From contig NC_041682.1 of the NCBI RefSeq assembly GCF_900005765.1, positions 643,399 to 707,398 on the forward strand: a DNA stretch of 64,000 nucleotides, given 5' to 3'. This DNA comes from Plasmodium relictum. Taxonomy: Eukaryota; Apicomplexa; Aconoidasida; Haemosporida; Plasmodiidae. This document shows positions 29,190 through 39,135 of this stretch, piece by piece. Every line of letters begins with the position of its first letter. Position 1 is the first letter of the stretch. The notes beneath the pieces were generated by a model. The model made no database searches. It was not told where the DNA came from and saw only the letters and a list, made by a program, of their open reading frames with translations. The translations under genes and the position numbers were made by a program.

Positions 29190-30494
29190 ATGAACACAAG
29201 GAACTCTATTAATAAAGTAGAATATAGTGATACTTATATATCGTCATATGTTGAATGGATAAATAACATATTTAACACTGATACTTTAATTAATGTAAAT
29301 TTGTTAAATATAGAAAATAGAAAACGAAAATTGAATGAAACAGAAAATATAGAAAAAAAAAATAAAACTTTGAATGAAGAAAACAGTTATAACAATATTT
29401 TAATTGAGGAAGCAGACTATAAAGATAATAATAATCACTTAGAAAAGTTCAATTTTAATAAAATTTATAAATCAACAAATTTTAATATAGATGGATTAAA
29501 TGATAATAAACTTAACTTGAACGAAAATTATTTCATAAATAAGTTTAATTTAAATGATCCAATTAAAAAAAATAGTTCCTCTTGCGATATATCGGAAATA
29601 GAGAGTGAAGAACCTTATGAAGAAACAATAAAAAAAAATGAAAATACAAATAACTTAAATCTTTTGAGAAATAATATTCAAAATTTATCTGACGGCTATG
29701 ATAATTTAAATCAAGTAACAAAAAAAAAATTAAACACAGATATTATAATAAATGAAAACAGTAATGAAATACATAAACGAAGATTTAATTCAATAGGTGA
29801 TGAGATAAGTAAATTTCTAATTTATTCTTCAGATAATGATGATATAAATAACACTAATGTAGAAAAAATAAAAACTAATGATTCTCTATGTGCTTCATAT
29901 AATTATGATAAAATTAAAAAAAATATACATACATTAGAAGAAGTTGATAAGGAATTTTACATTATTTCAAAAAAGGAAGAAAAGAAAGAGCAAGGAAGAA
30001 AAGAAAAAACTGGAAAAATAATGAATAATAATAGTAATATTGAAAGTGATAATATTAATAATAATTATAATAATGGCATGAATATTAATATGAATTATAG
30101 TATTAACTCCAATAATACAAGTAATAACAATACTAATAATAATAATGTGAATAAAAATTTTGATAATAATATTACTAATAATGCAATAAATTTAAAAAAA
30201 GATGAAAAAGTAGTTAAGCAAGAAAATTTGTCATCTAATAAAAATTTAGTAAATAATTTTTGTTTTTGGAATATTGAAAATGAAAGTTACATAAGTAGAC
30301 CACTATATGTTCAAAATATTAATAAAAAATACTTTACCTTATTAGAAGAGTCAGAAGAAATGATTAAAAACTATTCATCGAATCAATATTCAATTAAATT
30401 TGTTCCAAGACATTTATTATATGTATTAAGTCAAGTAGCTTCAAGAATTTTTTTTGACCCAATGTATAGAAAGCAGTTATTTTTTCAATTTTAG
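29190..30494 (+). CDS. unrecognised Asn/Lys-rich protein with a conserved-looking C terminus
   Basis: Single exon, 434 residues. I do not recognise the family. The first about 30 residues (VEYSDTYISSYVEWINNIF) and the last about 80 (FCFWNIENESYISRPLYVQN, KYFTLLEESEEMI, IKFVPRHLLYVLSQVASRIF, ending YRKQLFFQF) are of ordinary complexity and probably structured. The middle, residues about 45-335, is Asn/Glu/Lys-rich and disordered, with an Asn-rich stretch at about 275-330. No signal peptide or membrane segment is visible. It stands alone in its transcription unit, with 0.9 kb upstream and 2 kb downstream. I looked for downstream exons and found none convincing. The ORF length and its position in a row of conserved genes make it a real gene. 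Confidence 0.75.
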   Translation: MNTRNSINKVEYSDTYISSYVEWINNIFNTDTLINVNLLNIENRKRKLNETENIEKKNKTLNEENSYNNILIEEADYKDNNNHLEKFNFNKIYKSTNFNIDGLNDNKLNLNENYFINKFNLNDPIKKNSSSCDISEIESEEPYEETIKKNENTNNLNLLRNNIQNLSDGYDNLNQVTKKKLNTDIIINENSNEIHKRRFNSIGDEISKFLIYSSDNDDINNTNVEKIKTNDSLCASYNYDKIKKNIHTLEEVDKEFYIISKKEEKKEQGRKEKTGKIMNNNSNIESDNINNNYNNGMNINMNYSINSNNTSNNNTNNNNVNKNFDNNITNNAINLKKDEKVVKQENLSSNKNLVNNFCFWNIENESYISRPLYVQNINKKYFTLLEESEEMIKNYSSNQYSIKFVPRHLLYVLSQVASRIFFDPMYRKQLFFQF

Positions 30495-32541
30495 TTTTTA
30501 TATAAAATTAAGGAATATTCTTTTTAATTTTTAAAAATAAAAAAAATTGTCTTTTTTATTTTTTTTATTTATTGATATATTTCTTACACAATTTTTTAAA
30601 TCTCTTTTTTTTTTTTTTTATTAATTTTTTTTTAAATAATTTTGTCACTCCTTTTTATTTACCTTCCTAAATATTTATTTGTATAATTTTTTTTTTAAGT
30701 TATTACTTTTTCTTTTTTTTTTTTCTACATCTTAATTTTAAAGGCATTTATTAAAATTTTTACTCAACAATAATATACTTTTTTCTTTTCTTTTTTTTTT
30801 TTTTTTATAGACAATATTATTTTATTGTTTAAAAAAAAAAAATTTAATAGGTATAAATTATATAATTGAAGTTTTTATATTATAAAAATAAGAATAATTT
30901 GATTTATGTTCTGTGTCTTTCTTTAAAAAAATGTGAATAAATCATATAAGAACTAATACACACATATATATAAAGTTTTTTTATACATATACAAGTATAA
31001 TAATAGATTTAAATTCTTAATCTTGCATTTTCTTCATAATACATTTTTAATATTGATAAAAACCCATGTAAACTAATTTAAGATGTACAAATTTCAAAAA
31101 TATACTATGGTTTTGCTTTTTCATAAAAATTATTAATTTTTAATTATATTGCAATCTTTGTATTTATTTAAATACAAATTTATTGGTTCCAAATATAAAA
31201 AAATAATTATTGATGAATATAAATTCATTTAAAATTTTTTTTTAAATTGATAGCATTATAAGCTCTTTTTTTATAATATGTAATTATAAATATTTAATTT
31301 ATATAATATCTCTATTCATAAATATTATTATATTTACTTTTTTCTTTTTTCACAAAATTTTGTATTTTTTTATTAATTTTTTTTTAATATATACCCACTA
31401 TTATTACAAAAGTCTACTTTCAATTTTTAATGGTACTTTTTTTAGTATTTCTTACTTTTTACAAGAAAATAATATAATAATCAAAATAACAGAAAAATTT
31501 AATTTGCTGAATTGTTTCATGTATTTTATTAAAAAAAAAAAAAAATTAAGGATTAATAAAAATAGCATACAATAAAATATAACTTATGAAATATTCTTTT
31601 CTACTTATAAATAATTTATATACTAATTTCTACTAATATTAAAAAAATATTTTATTTATATATGATTAAAATTTATTTAATGGTCTTCTATATAGTTGCA
31701 TATTTATTACACACTTTTTTTTTTTTATTATTAAGCAACTTATTATTTTATTTTATTCTATTTTAATTCATCTTATTTATTTAATTTTTTTTTTTTTTTC
31801 TAAATACAATATTTTTTTTAGGAAAAAAAAATAGAATGAATTAAAAAATTTACTTTTAAAATAACATAATACATATTTTATTGAAATAAAAAATACTTAG
31901 ACAATGTAGGAATACTACAAAAAATTCTAGTAAAAAAAAAAAAAAATAAATAATTAGTTTTAAATATTTATTATAGATAATAATAAAAATTATGATTCAG
32001 TGATTAAAATAGAAAAAGGTAGAAAATGAATAATTCTAAAAAATATTTTTTTAATTCATTATATACTTAAAATACGAGAAAAAAGGAAAATTCTTTTATT
32101 TATTTATTAATTTTTTTTTTTTGTTGTAAACATGCACTACTATTATTTTGCACACGAGTAAATGTGGTGAAGCTCTTAAGTTTTTTTAAAAATTAAAAAT
32201 GAAAATACCATTATTAATAACTAGAAGTTGCTCTTTTTTATATTTCAGTTTTTTTAAAATAAAAAGAAGTTATTAATTAAAACTTAAAATATATTTTTGT
32301 AAACATTTTTTTGGTTGTATGAAGAAATAATTTATATATACACTTTTTTTTATAATCATGTAAATAATAATATATATATATTAGAAGTTTTAAAATTTTA
32401 AAAATATCCTTTTTAAAAAGCGAAAATACAATACTACTATATATATATTAAATAGGATATATTTTAAATGTTGTAAAATTTAAATTTGATTTTTATAATT
32501 TTTGTTTTTGTTTAATTGTAGTATTTAATGAAAATAATAAA
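30495..32541. other. intergenic region between tandem plus-strand genes
   Basis: 2 kb of poly(T)- and poly(A)-rich sequence without convincing exons. The small Phe/Tyr/Ile-rich frame at 31360-31575 is T-rich translation. The kinase gene promoter and 5' UTR should lie in the right half. An acceptor-like TTGTAG just before the kinase ATG, at about 32521, could mark a 5' UTR intron. Confidence 0.65.
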
Positions 32542-35500
32542 ATGTTTTCTATTGAATTAGAGAATACCTCAGGTTGTAAGAAAAACAAATTTTGTAAAAA
32601 ACTTTCTGAAAATGAAAATCTTAACAAAGAAGAATTATTTAAAGATAAAGTTGCCACTATTGATAATAATGAATTAAACAATAATATATCTATGATACCT
32701 ATGAACACAACATTACGTGAATTTAAAGGAAATTTTAAAAAAATAGAAGGTAATATTGAAATAATAGATGGAGTTTTATTTAAAAAAATATTTCTTGAAA
32801 AAAAATTTTATAATAGTTATGAGTACAAGAATAATTTAAATAATATAAACAATATCGGAAATATAATAAACGATATAAATTTAACAAATAGAATTTGTGA
32901 TATTGATAAACAAAATATAAACAATAGTTACGTAAAAGATAACCATACTTATGTTTATAAAAACTATGATTTTCATAAAAATACACTAATCAAAGGTAAT
33001 AATAATAAAAATAAAGAAAAATATATATCTATAAATAGTACAATTAACTCCAATGAATATTTAAGTAATTATTTAGATAACAAATCAATACATAATTATA
33101 AAGATAATATAAAAAATATATCACATTATTCTATGAGAAACGAGATAAATAAAGATAAAAATTTAATTAAAAATAAATTATATGATCTTAAGAGTAACAT
33201 TTTTATGAATATAAAACAGCCAAATATTTTGAAAAAAAAAATTGATGAAACATATAGCAATAACAATAAATATAAAAATGATTTAATTTACACGAATAGT
33301 AATTTTAATAATTTATTTAATTTTTATAATAGTAATTATAAAAATAATTTAAATATATATATAAGTGACAAAAAGGGGGAAAAGGATGAAAATTTTTATT
33401 ATAAAAATGGTAGTCATAACAATAATATTTTGAATAAAAATATTCAAGTAGATATTGATAATTTAAAAAATGAAAATAAGATAATTTATAATTATTTCAA
33501 TAAAAAAGATGAACTAAATTTTGATTTTCAAGAAAAAAATAAAATGACTGTTTCTGATTCAAATAATGAAAACGGGTTACCTGTTGAAGAAAACAAAGAC
33601 AGTATCATAAATTATTTAAATTTGGAAGAAAAGAATAATTTTAAAAAAATGAATTCAAATTCTCAAATGATAATAGATAAGAAGATAAAAAATATAAATG
33701 ATGAAATCAATGTAAACTTATTTTTAAGTAAAAAAAATAAGGAAAATAAAGAAGATCAAATGTCATACATAAACGATAATTTTATCATTAAAAAAGTAAA
33801 CTCAGAAAATTCATATAATATAAATTGTGAAGAAAAAAAAAATAAAATTTCAAGTGATCATAATAATATTCTCCTTTTTTTAATGAATCAACAAGACAGA
33901 TATTTTAATAATAGTTTATATAATAACGCCAATGTGAGAAATAATAAAACAGAATTACATTCCAGTATAAATGCTGTAAATTTATCCAAAAGTGAATTCA
34001 TGCCATATAAAAAAAAAAAATGTAATATTTTTAAAAAAAAAAAAAATAATTATAGAAATAACAAAATGCTTTATATAGATAACGAAGGAAAAAAAAAGTC
34101 ATTTAAAGAAAATATTTTATATTTAAAAAATAAATTATTTTCATTTGATAAGTATAATGAAAATTATGAACAAAGAGAAAGGAGAAATAATATGAAAAAT
34201 AAAGAAAGCGCTGTTTCTAATAATAATGAGAATTCTATTGTTAGCACAATAAAAAAAAAGAATTCCATTCATCCAATAAATAATACATATGGAATAGTAA
34301 AAAATGATGTGCTCTTAAGAGATTTAAAGAATAAAAATTACTCATCTAATAAAAATTTAAAAAAAAATAGTTTTATTGTGAATGAAAATTGCGAAAAAGA
34401 AAATGAAAGAATAGTATGTAAAAATATTTTTTGTGAAATTAATGATAATTCAAATTTATTGCATATTGAAAAAAAAGAAAAAAGTAATTTATCTTTATCA
34501 AATGATATAATATATAGTCCACTTAAATCGTACCATAGTGAAAAAAAAAGGTTTTCTAAAAATCAGACAAAAAGCTTGGAGAGTATATTTCATGTGAAAA
34601 ATAATTCTTATGATAATAAACATAATAAAGAAGATTTTTCGCATGATAATGTAAGTAATATTAAAACAAATATTTATTTAACTAATAGGGATCAATATAA
34701 AGCACATAAAAATAAATTACTAAATTATAAGTTATATAGTCAAGAAGTATTTAAATGCATAGAAAGCGAAGAGAAAACTGAAAAGAAAGAAAATACTAAA
34801 AATGAAGAAATAATTGAAAAAGAAGAAAAAACTGAAAAAGAAGAAAAAAATGAGAAAGAAGAAAAAACTAAAAAGGAAGAAAAAACTGAAAAAGAAGAAA
34901 AAAATGAGAAAGAAGAAAAAACTGAAAAAGAAAATGTAAAAACTAACTACATAACAAGTTCCAGTGAATCATACAAGAAAAATAATGATCAAATTTGTAC
35001 TAATAATTATAATGATAAAAAAATAAAAAATACAATAAAACAAAATGATTTTAATAAAAATGAAACAGTGAAAAATAATTTATTAAATAACATTAATAAT
35101 GATGATATGCTTGATCTAGTTAAAATATCAACGGATCAATTTGCCAAAAGGAAAATGAATAATGAAAGTAAAATTTATAGTGAAATATATAACAATAAAA
35201 ATACAATTACTTATAATGAAAATTATATATGTAACAGATTTAACAAAACATGTGTTGAAAACAAAATAAACAGTAGTACATTTAATTTAGATAATAATAT
35301 TAGTAATATAAAAAATAACAAAGGTATTATAAAAAAAAATATAAGAAACACCTATTGTTATTTAAAAGATCAGAATTTTTATACAGTTAATAAATCATTT
35401 TTTTTTAGAAAAAGCACTGTTGATAGCGATTTAAATAAAACACCTAACGTGTGCTATTATAAATCATTTAAAAAAAATAATGAAAATAGTGATAAAAAAA

Positions 35501-38500
35501 GCATAAATGATTTCTATATATTTGAAAATAATAAAAAAAAATATTTATATTTTCTCATTAAAAAAAAGGATGGAAAGAAAAGTTTTAATGTAAATCACAA
35601 TTCTCAAAAATTATTAAATAGAATCAATATAAATAACACATGTAAGTTTAATAAAAATTACATAAAATCTTGTGAATTTAATAAAAAAAAACTATTGAAG
35701 ACATTGCAATATAATACTCACAAAGATTCACATATTTTCTTACAAGCAAAATCAGAAAAAAATTTAACTAATTGTTTTTATACAACTGATAAAAATAATT
35801 ACACTACCAATAATTTAAATGGAAGCACAAAGAAGAAATTACTAAATGATAACTTAGTTGATCATTATTGTGTAAATCATAAAAATGAAATTATATTCAA
35901 ACAAAATATAAAACTTCATAATGATATGAATGATAATGAGAATATAGAGCATACTTGCAGGAAAAACAGTCTAACTAGTTTATATGATAACAAGGAATAT
36001 TGTTGTGCTATTTTAGTAAATAAAAGGGATCCTCTTTGTTTGAACAATGATGCTGATTTAAATAATAATTATATGTATGAAAATTATGAAAAAGAAAAAT
36101 ATAGCAAATTAAGTAGTATTTATATATCAGAAAATAATCAAAAGGATTATCAGTATAAATCAGTAAATTTTAGTGAAAATTCAGTTGATGAACATATTGG
36201 CCTTTTTTATAGTTATAAAAATAATTTATTAGAAAAAAAAGGTACATATTTAGATGAGTTAAATTTTAAATTAGATCATAAACATAATATAAACAATTTT
36301 AAAAAATATAATTTTGTGAATAATGAGAATGATTTATTTAATACAAAAAGATTGAGATCTTACATTTTTAAGGGTAAGAACATCTTCAATAATAAATTTT
36401 TTAAAGTAAGTAATGAAAGTAACAGATTTTCCTTTTTTAAATATTTTGATATTTTTACTGACAATAACAAAATAAATAAAAAAGATGTAATGAATGAAGA
36501 TAAAAATGAAAAAACAAATGTAGATGAAAATACTTCGAATAATTGTGAAGATCTTGATAAATTAATTCGTAATAACAAAACAAAATACTTAGAAAAAAAT
36601 AAATGGGAAAGTAGTATGCTAGAGGATGATAATGATATCATAGATAATAATAACAATTATAAGAGTAATAATAACTATAACAGTAATGATGATTTTAATA
36701 AAAAGGATAATATTACTAATGATAGAAAAAATATAATTGATACCAACAATAATACTGGTAATAATATTATTTGTAACATTATTATTGATAATAATGATAA
36801 TAAAAAAGTTAAAAGCAATATAAATGACAATAGAATAATCAAAAAAGAAAAAAGCAGCATTTTTAACATTAAAACGGATAGCAATGGTAACATTAATGAT
36901 ATACAAATAAGTAAAATGAACAATTTATATGATAACATAAATAAAAATGGTAATATTTTTAATGATATATCAGAAGAAAATAACGAAATCATAAAACATA
37001 TTGAGGAAAAAGTTGAAAAAAATGATAAGTCTCTGCAAAATTTTAGAAAAGAAGGAAACACTAAAATTGATAATATTTTAGATAATACGATAGAAAATAA
37101 TATTTTATATAAGGAAAATGATATTAATCATAATCCTTTAGAAAAAAAAAATGAAAAAAGCGATATAAATGAAATGAATTTAATGAATAAAGAAAAAGAA
37201 AATAGACAGAGAAAAAATGATTTTTTAGAAAATAAGAATTTCTTATTAGAAGATTTTGAAAAGATTGCTGAAAAAATAAATTTAGTATTAGATGAGACTG
37301 TAGATTTTTTTAAAGAAAATTTATATGTGCATAATGGTTATGGTAAAGTTAAAATATGTGTAAATAACAAAAGAAGATTAGAGAAAAAAAAGTTAAAAAA
37401 ATGGTCATGTGTTTATAAAATTAATAAAATTATATGTAAAGGGGCACATGGAGTTGTTTTCTCTGCTTGGAAAAGTGAAAATATAAATTATTTTAATCGG
37501 GATTTTTTTGAAAAAAATAATTCACCAGCAAAAAAAAAAAATAATAGTTTCGAAAAGAAAGATATAAAAATAGGAGAATATTATGAAGAAAAAAATGATA
37601 AGAGAGAGGGTGAAGCTGGAGATGAGGAGAATGATGATGATGAAACTGGAGATGAGGAGAATGAAGAAGATGAAACTGGAGATGAGGATAATGAAGAAGA
37701 TGAAACTGAAAATGAGGACAATAAAGAAGATGAAACTGAAAATGAGGATAATGAAGAAGATGAAACGGAAAATGAAAAGGGAGAAAAAGAGGAGAACAAC
37801 GAAGAAGAAAATGAAAGTGAAGATGAAAAGGAAGAATTAGAAAATAGAGTTAATAATATATATAATGATGAAAAAGAAAAAAAAGAAGTAACATTAGTGA
37901 AAGAAGAAGAAAAAAAAAACATAAAAAAAGAAGTAATAGAAAAAAAATGTGTAGAGAAAAAAAATAATATAAGAAAGAGTGAAAATATTGAAGAAACAGA
38001 AGGTGATAATGATGAAGATGATTATGATGAAGAAAATTTAGTATCCCTTAAAATTATAAATTTAAGTTATTTAAGTAAAAAAAATAATTTAAAAAAAATT
38101 TTAAGAGAAGTTTATTTTTTAAAAATATGCAATCATCCAAATATTGTCAAATATTATGAATCTTTTTTTTGGCCTCCTTCATATTTAATTATTGTATGTG
38201 AGTTTTTATCTGGTGGAACATTGCATGATTTATATAAAAAATATGGAAAAATATCAGAAGATATTTTAGTATATATAATAGAAGATATTTTAAAGGCTTT
38301 GAATTATTTACATAATGAATGTTTGTTTTCTCTCATACATAGAGATATTAAGCCTACTAATATTGTACTTTCAAAAAACGGCACAGCAAAGTTAATTGAT
38401 TTTGGGTCATGTGAAAGATTTACAGGTAAAAAATCAAAAGAAATTATTGGTACTATTTATTATATACCTCCAGAAATTCTTATGAAAGATAATTATGATT

Positions 38501-39135
38501 GCTCAGTTGATATTTGGTCATTAGGAATAACCATTTATGAAGTTGTTAAGTGCTCTTTACCTTGGAAGAGAAATAAAAATTTAAATGAAAATATAAAAAA
38601 TATAATAAATTCTTCACCAAAGATTAACATTGGTGATGGATTTAGTAAACATTTATGCTATTTTGTTGAAAAGTGCTTACAAAAAAAGCCCGAAAATAGA
38701 GGAAATGTAACTAACTTATTAAATCATAAATTCTTAACTAAAAAAAGACCTATAAAAAAAAAACCAAATTCTATTTATGAAATAAGAGATATCCTTAAAA
38801 TAAATAATGGAAAAAAGAAAAATAATATTTTTAGAAATTTTTTAAAAAATTTTTTTTTTTTTAATGAGAAAAATAAAAAAAATAAGAATAAAGTTTCAAG
38901 CTCTAGATCATGTGAACCTGAAATGTTTTTTCAAAAACTAGGAAAAGAAAATTTATATTTTCTTGAAATTAAATTAAAAAATGAAAATGTTAGGTCATTG
39001 AATGATTTAAATTTTGATTCATCACATGAAAAGGAAGAAAACAAACATTCTTCAAATAATATAGAAAATAAAAAGGAAAATTATCAAAATGTTAAGTTGC
39101 TAGAAAACAATAATATTACAAAATATGAAAAGTAA
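32542..39135 (+). CDS. giant serine/threonine protein kinase, STE20-like, with split catalytic domain
   Basis: Single exon, 2197 residues. The first about 1,600 are Asn/Lys-rich, with a Lys-Glu repeat at about 743-799. The kinase domain lies at about 1620-2070: glycine loop CKGAHGVVFSAW (GAHG at 1634-1637), beta-3 lysine in LVSLKII (1837), helix-C Glu in LREVYFLK, hinge EFLSGGTLHDL, catalytic loop HRDIKPTN (1933-1940), DFG at 1953-1955, GTIYYIPPEIL (the APE motif is PPE), SVDIWSLG and the closing Arg of subdomain XI (KKPENRG). All catalytic residues are present. The HPNIVKYYESFF, SGGTL and GT.YYIPPE motifs look most like STE20/STE11 kinases. About 200 residues, mostly acidic repeats, are inserted between the glycine loop and the beta-3 lysine, where typical kinases have under 20. 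A basic, Ser/Asn-rich tail follows. Substrate and role are unknown. Confidence 0.9.
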   Translation: MFSIELENTSGCKKNKFCKKLSENENLNKEELFKDKVATIDNNELNNNISMIPMNTTLREFKGNFKKIEGNIEIIDGVLFKKIFLEKKFYNSYEYKNNLNNINNIGNIINDINLTNRICDIDKQNINNSYVKDNHTYVYKNYDFHKNTLIKGNNNKNKEKYISINSTINSNEYLSNYLDNKSIHNYKDNIKNISHYSMRNEINKDKNLIKNKLYDLKSNIFMNIKQPNILKKKIDETYSNNNKYKNDLIYTNSNFNNLFNFYNSNYKNNLNIYISDKKGEKDENFYYKNGSHNNNILNKNIQVDIDNLKNENKIIYNYFNKKDELNFDFQEKNKMTVSDSNNENGLPVEENKDSIINYLNLEEKNNFKKMNSNSQMIIDKKIKNINDEINVNLFLSKKNKENKEDQMSYINDNFIIKKVNSENSYNINCEEKKNKISSDHNNILLFLMNQQDRYFNNSLYNNANVRNNKTELHSSINAVNLSKSEFMPYKKKKCNIFKKKKNNYRNNKMLYIDNEGKKKSFKENILYLKNKLFSFDKYNENYEQRERRNNMKNKESAVSNNNENSIVSTIKKKNSIHPINNTYGIVKNDVLLRDLKNKNYSSNKNLKKNSFIVNENCEKENERIVCKNIFCEINDNSNLLHIEKKEKSNLSLSNDIIYSPLKSYHSEKKRFSKNQTKSLESIFHVKNNSYDNKHNKEDFSHDNVSNIKTNIYLTNRDQYKAHKNKLLNYKLYSQEVFKCIESEEKTEKKENTKNEEIIEKEEKTEKEEKNEKEEKTKKEEKTEKEEKNEKEEKTEKENVKTNYITSSSESYKKNNDQICTNNYNDKKIKNTIKQNDFNKNETVKNNLLNNINNDDMLDLVKISTDQFAKRKMNNESKIYSEIYNNKNTITYNENYICNRFNKTCVENKINSSTFNLDNNISNIKNNKGIIKKNIRNTYCYLKDQNFYTVNKSFFFRKSTVDSDLNKTPNVCYYKSFKKNNENSDKKSINDFYIFENNKKKYLYFLIKKKDGKKSFNVNHNSQKLLNRININNTCKFNKNYIKSCEFNKKKLLKTLQYNTHKDSHIFLQAKSEKNLTNCFYTTDKNNYTTNNLNGSTKKKLLNDNLVDHYCVNHKNEIIFKQNIKLHNDMNDNENIEHTCRKNSLTSLYDNKEYCCAILVNKRDPLCLNNDADLNNNYMYENYEKEKYSKLSSIYISENNQKDYQYKSVNFSENSVDEHIGLFYSYKNNLLEKKGTYLDELNFKLDHKHNINNFKKYNFVNNENDLFNTKRLRSYIFKGKNIFNNKFFKVSNESNRFSFFKYFDIFTDNNKINKKDVMNEDKNEKTNVDENTSNNCEDLDKLIRNNKTKYLEKNKWESSMLEDDNDIIDNNNNYKSNNNYNSNDDFNKKDNITNDRKNIIDTNNNTGNNIICNIIIDNNDNKKVKSNINDNRIIKKEKSSIFNIKTDSNGNINDIQISKMNNLYDNINKNGNIFNDISEENNEIIKHIEEKVEKNDKSLQNFRKEGNTKIDNILDNTIENNILYKENDINHNPLEKKNEKSDINEMNLMNKEKENRQRKNDFLENKNFLLEDFEKIAEKINLVLDETVDFFKENLYVHNGYGKVKICVNNKRRLEKKKLKKWSCVYKINKIICKGAHGVVFSAWKSENINYFNRDFFEKNNSPAKKKNNSFEKKDIKIGEYYEEKNDKREGEAGDEENDDDETGDEENEEDETGDEDNEEDETENEDNKEDETENEDNEEDETENEKGEKEENNEEENESEDEKEELENRVNNIYNDEKEKKEVTLVKEEEKKNIKKEVIEKKCVEKKNNIRKSENIEETEGDNDEDDYDEENLVSLKIINLSYLSKKNNLKKILREVYFLKICNHPNIVKYYESFFWPPSYLIIVCEFLSGGTLHDLYKKYGKISEDILVYIIEDILKALNYLHNECLFSLIHRDIKPTNIVLSKNGTAKLIDFGSCERFTGKKSKEIIGTIYYIPPEILMKDNYDCSVDIWSLGITIYEVVKCSLPWKRNKNLNENIKNIINSSPKINIGDGFSKHLCYFVEKCLQKKPENRGNVTNLLNHKFLTKKRPIKKKPNSIYEIRDILKINNGKKKNNIFRNFLKNFFFFNEKNKKNKNKVSSSRSCEPEMFFQKLGKENLYFLEIKLKNENVRSLNDLNFDSSHEKEENKHSSNNIENKKENYQNVKLLENNNITKYEK
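34770..34935 (+). repeat. Lys/Glu-rich coding repeat in the kinase N-terminal region
   Basis: Tandem variations of EKTEKEEKNEKE (18-36 bp units of GAAGAAAAAACT and GAAAAAGAA) in frame within the kinase gene. Two near-identical larger copies are visible side by side. Confidence 0.85.
37618..37767 (+). repeat. five 30-bp units coding an acidic decapeptide inside the kinase domain
   Basis: Units read GDEENDDDET, GDEENEEDET, GDEDNEEDET, ENEDNKEDET and ENEDNEEDET. They lie inside the insert that separates the glycine loop from the catalytic lysine. Confidence 0.92.

Noticed and set aside
31360-31575. 71-codon Phe/Ile/Tyr-rich plus-strand frame
   Set aside because: T-rich intergenic translation without splice context or domain.
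37581-37922. Ser/Phe-rich minus-strand and Met/Lys-rich plus-strand frames over the kinase insert
   Set aside because: Shadows of the acidic decapeptide repeats in other frames.
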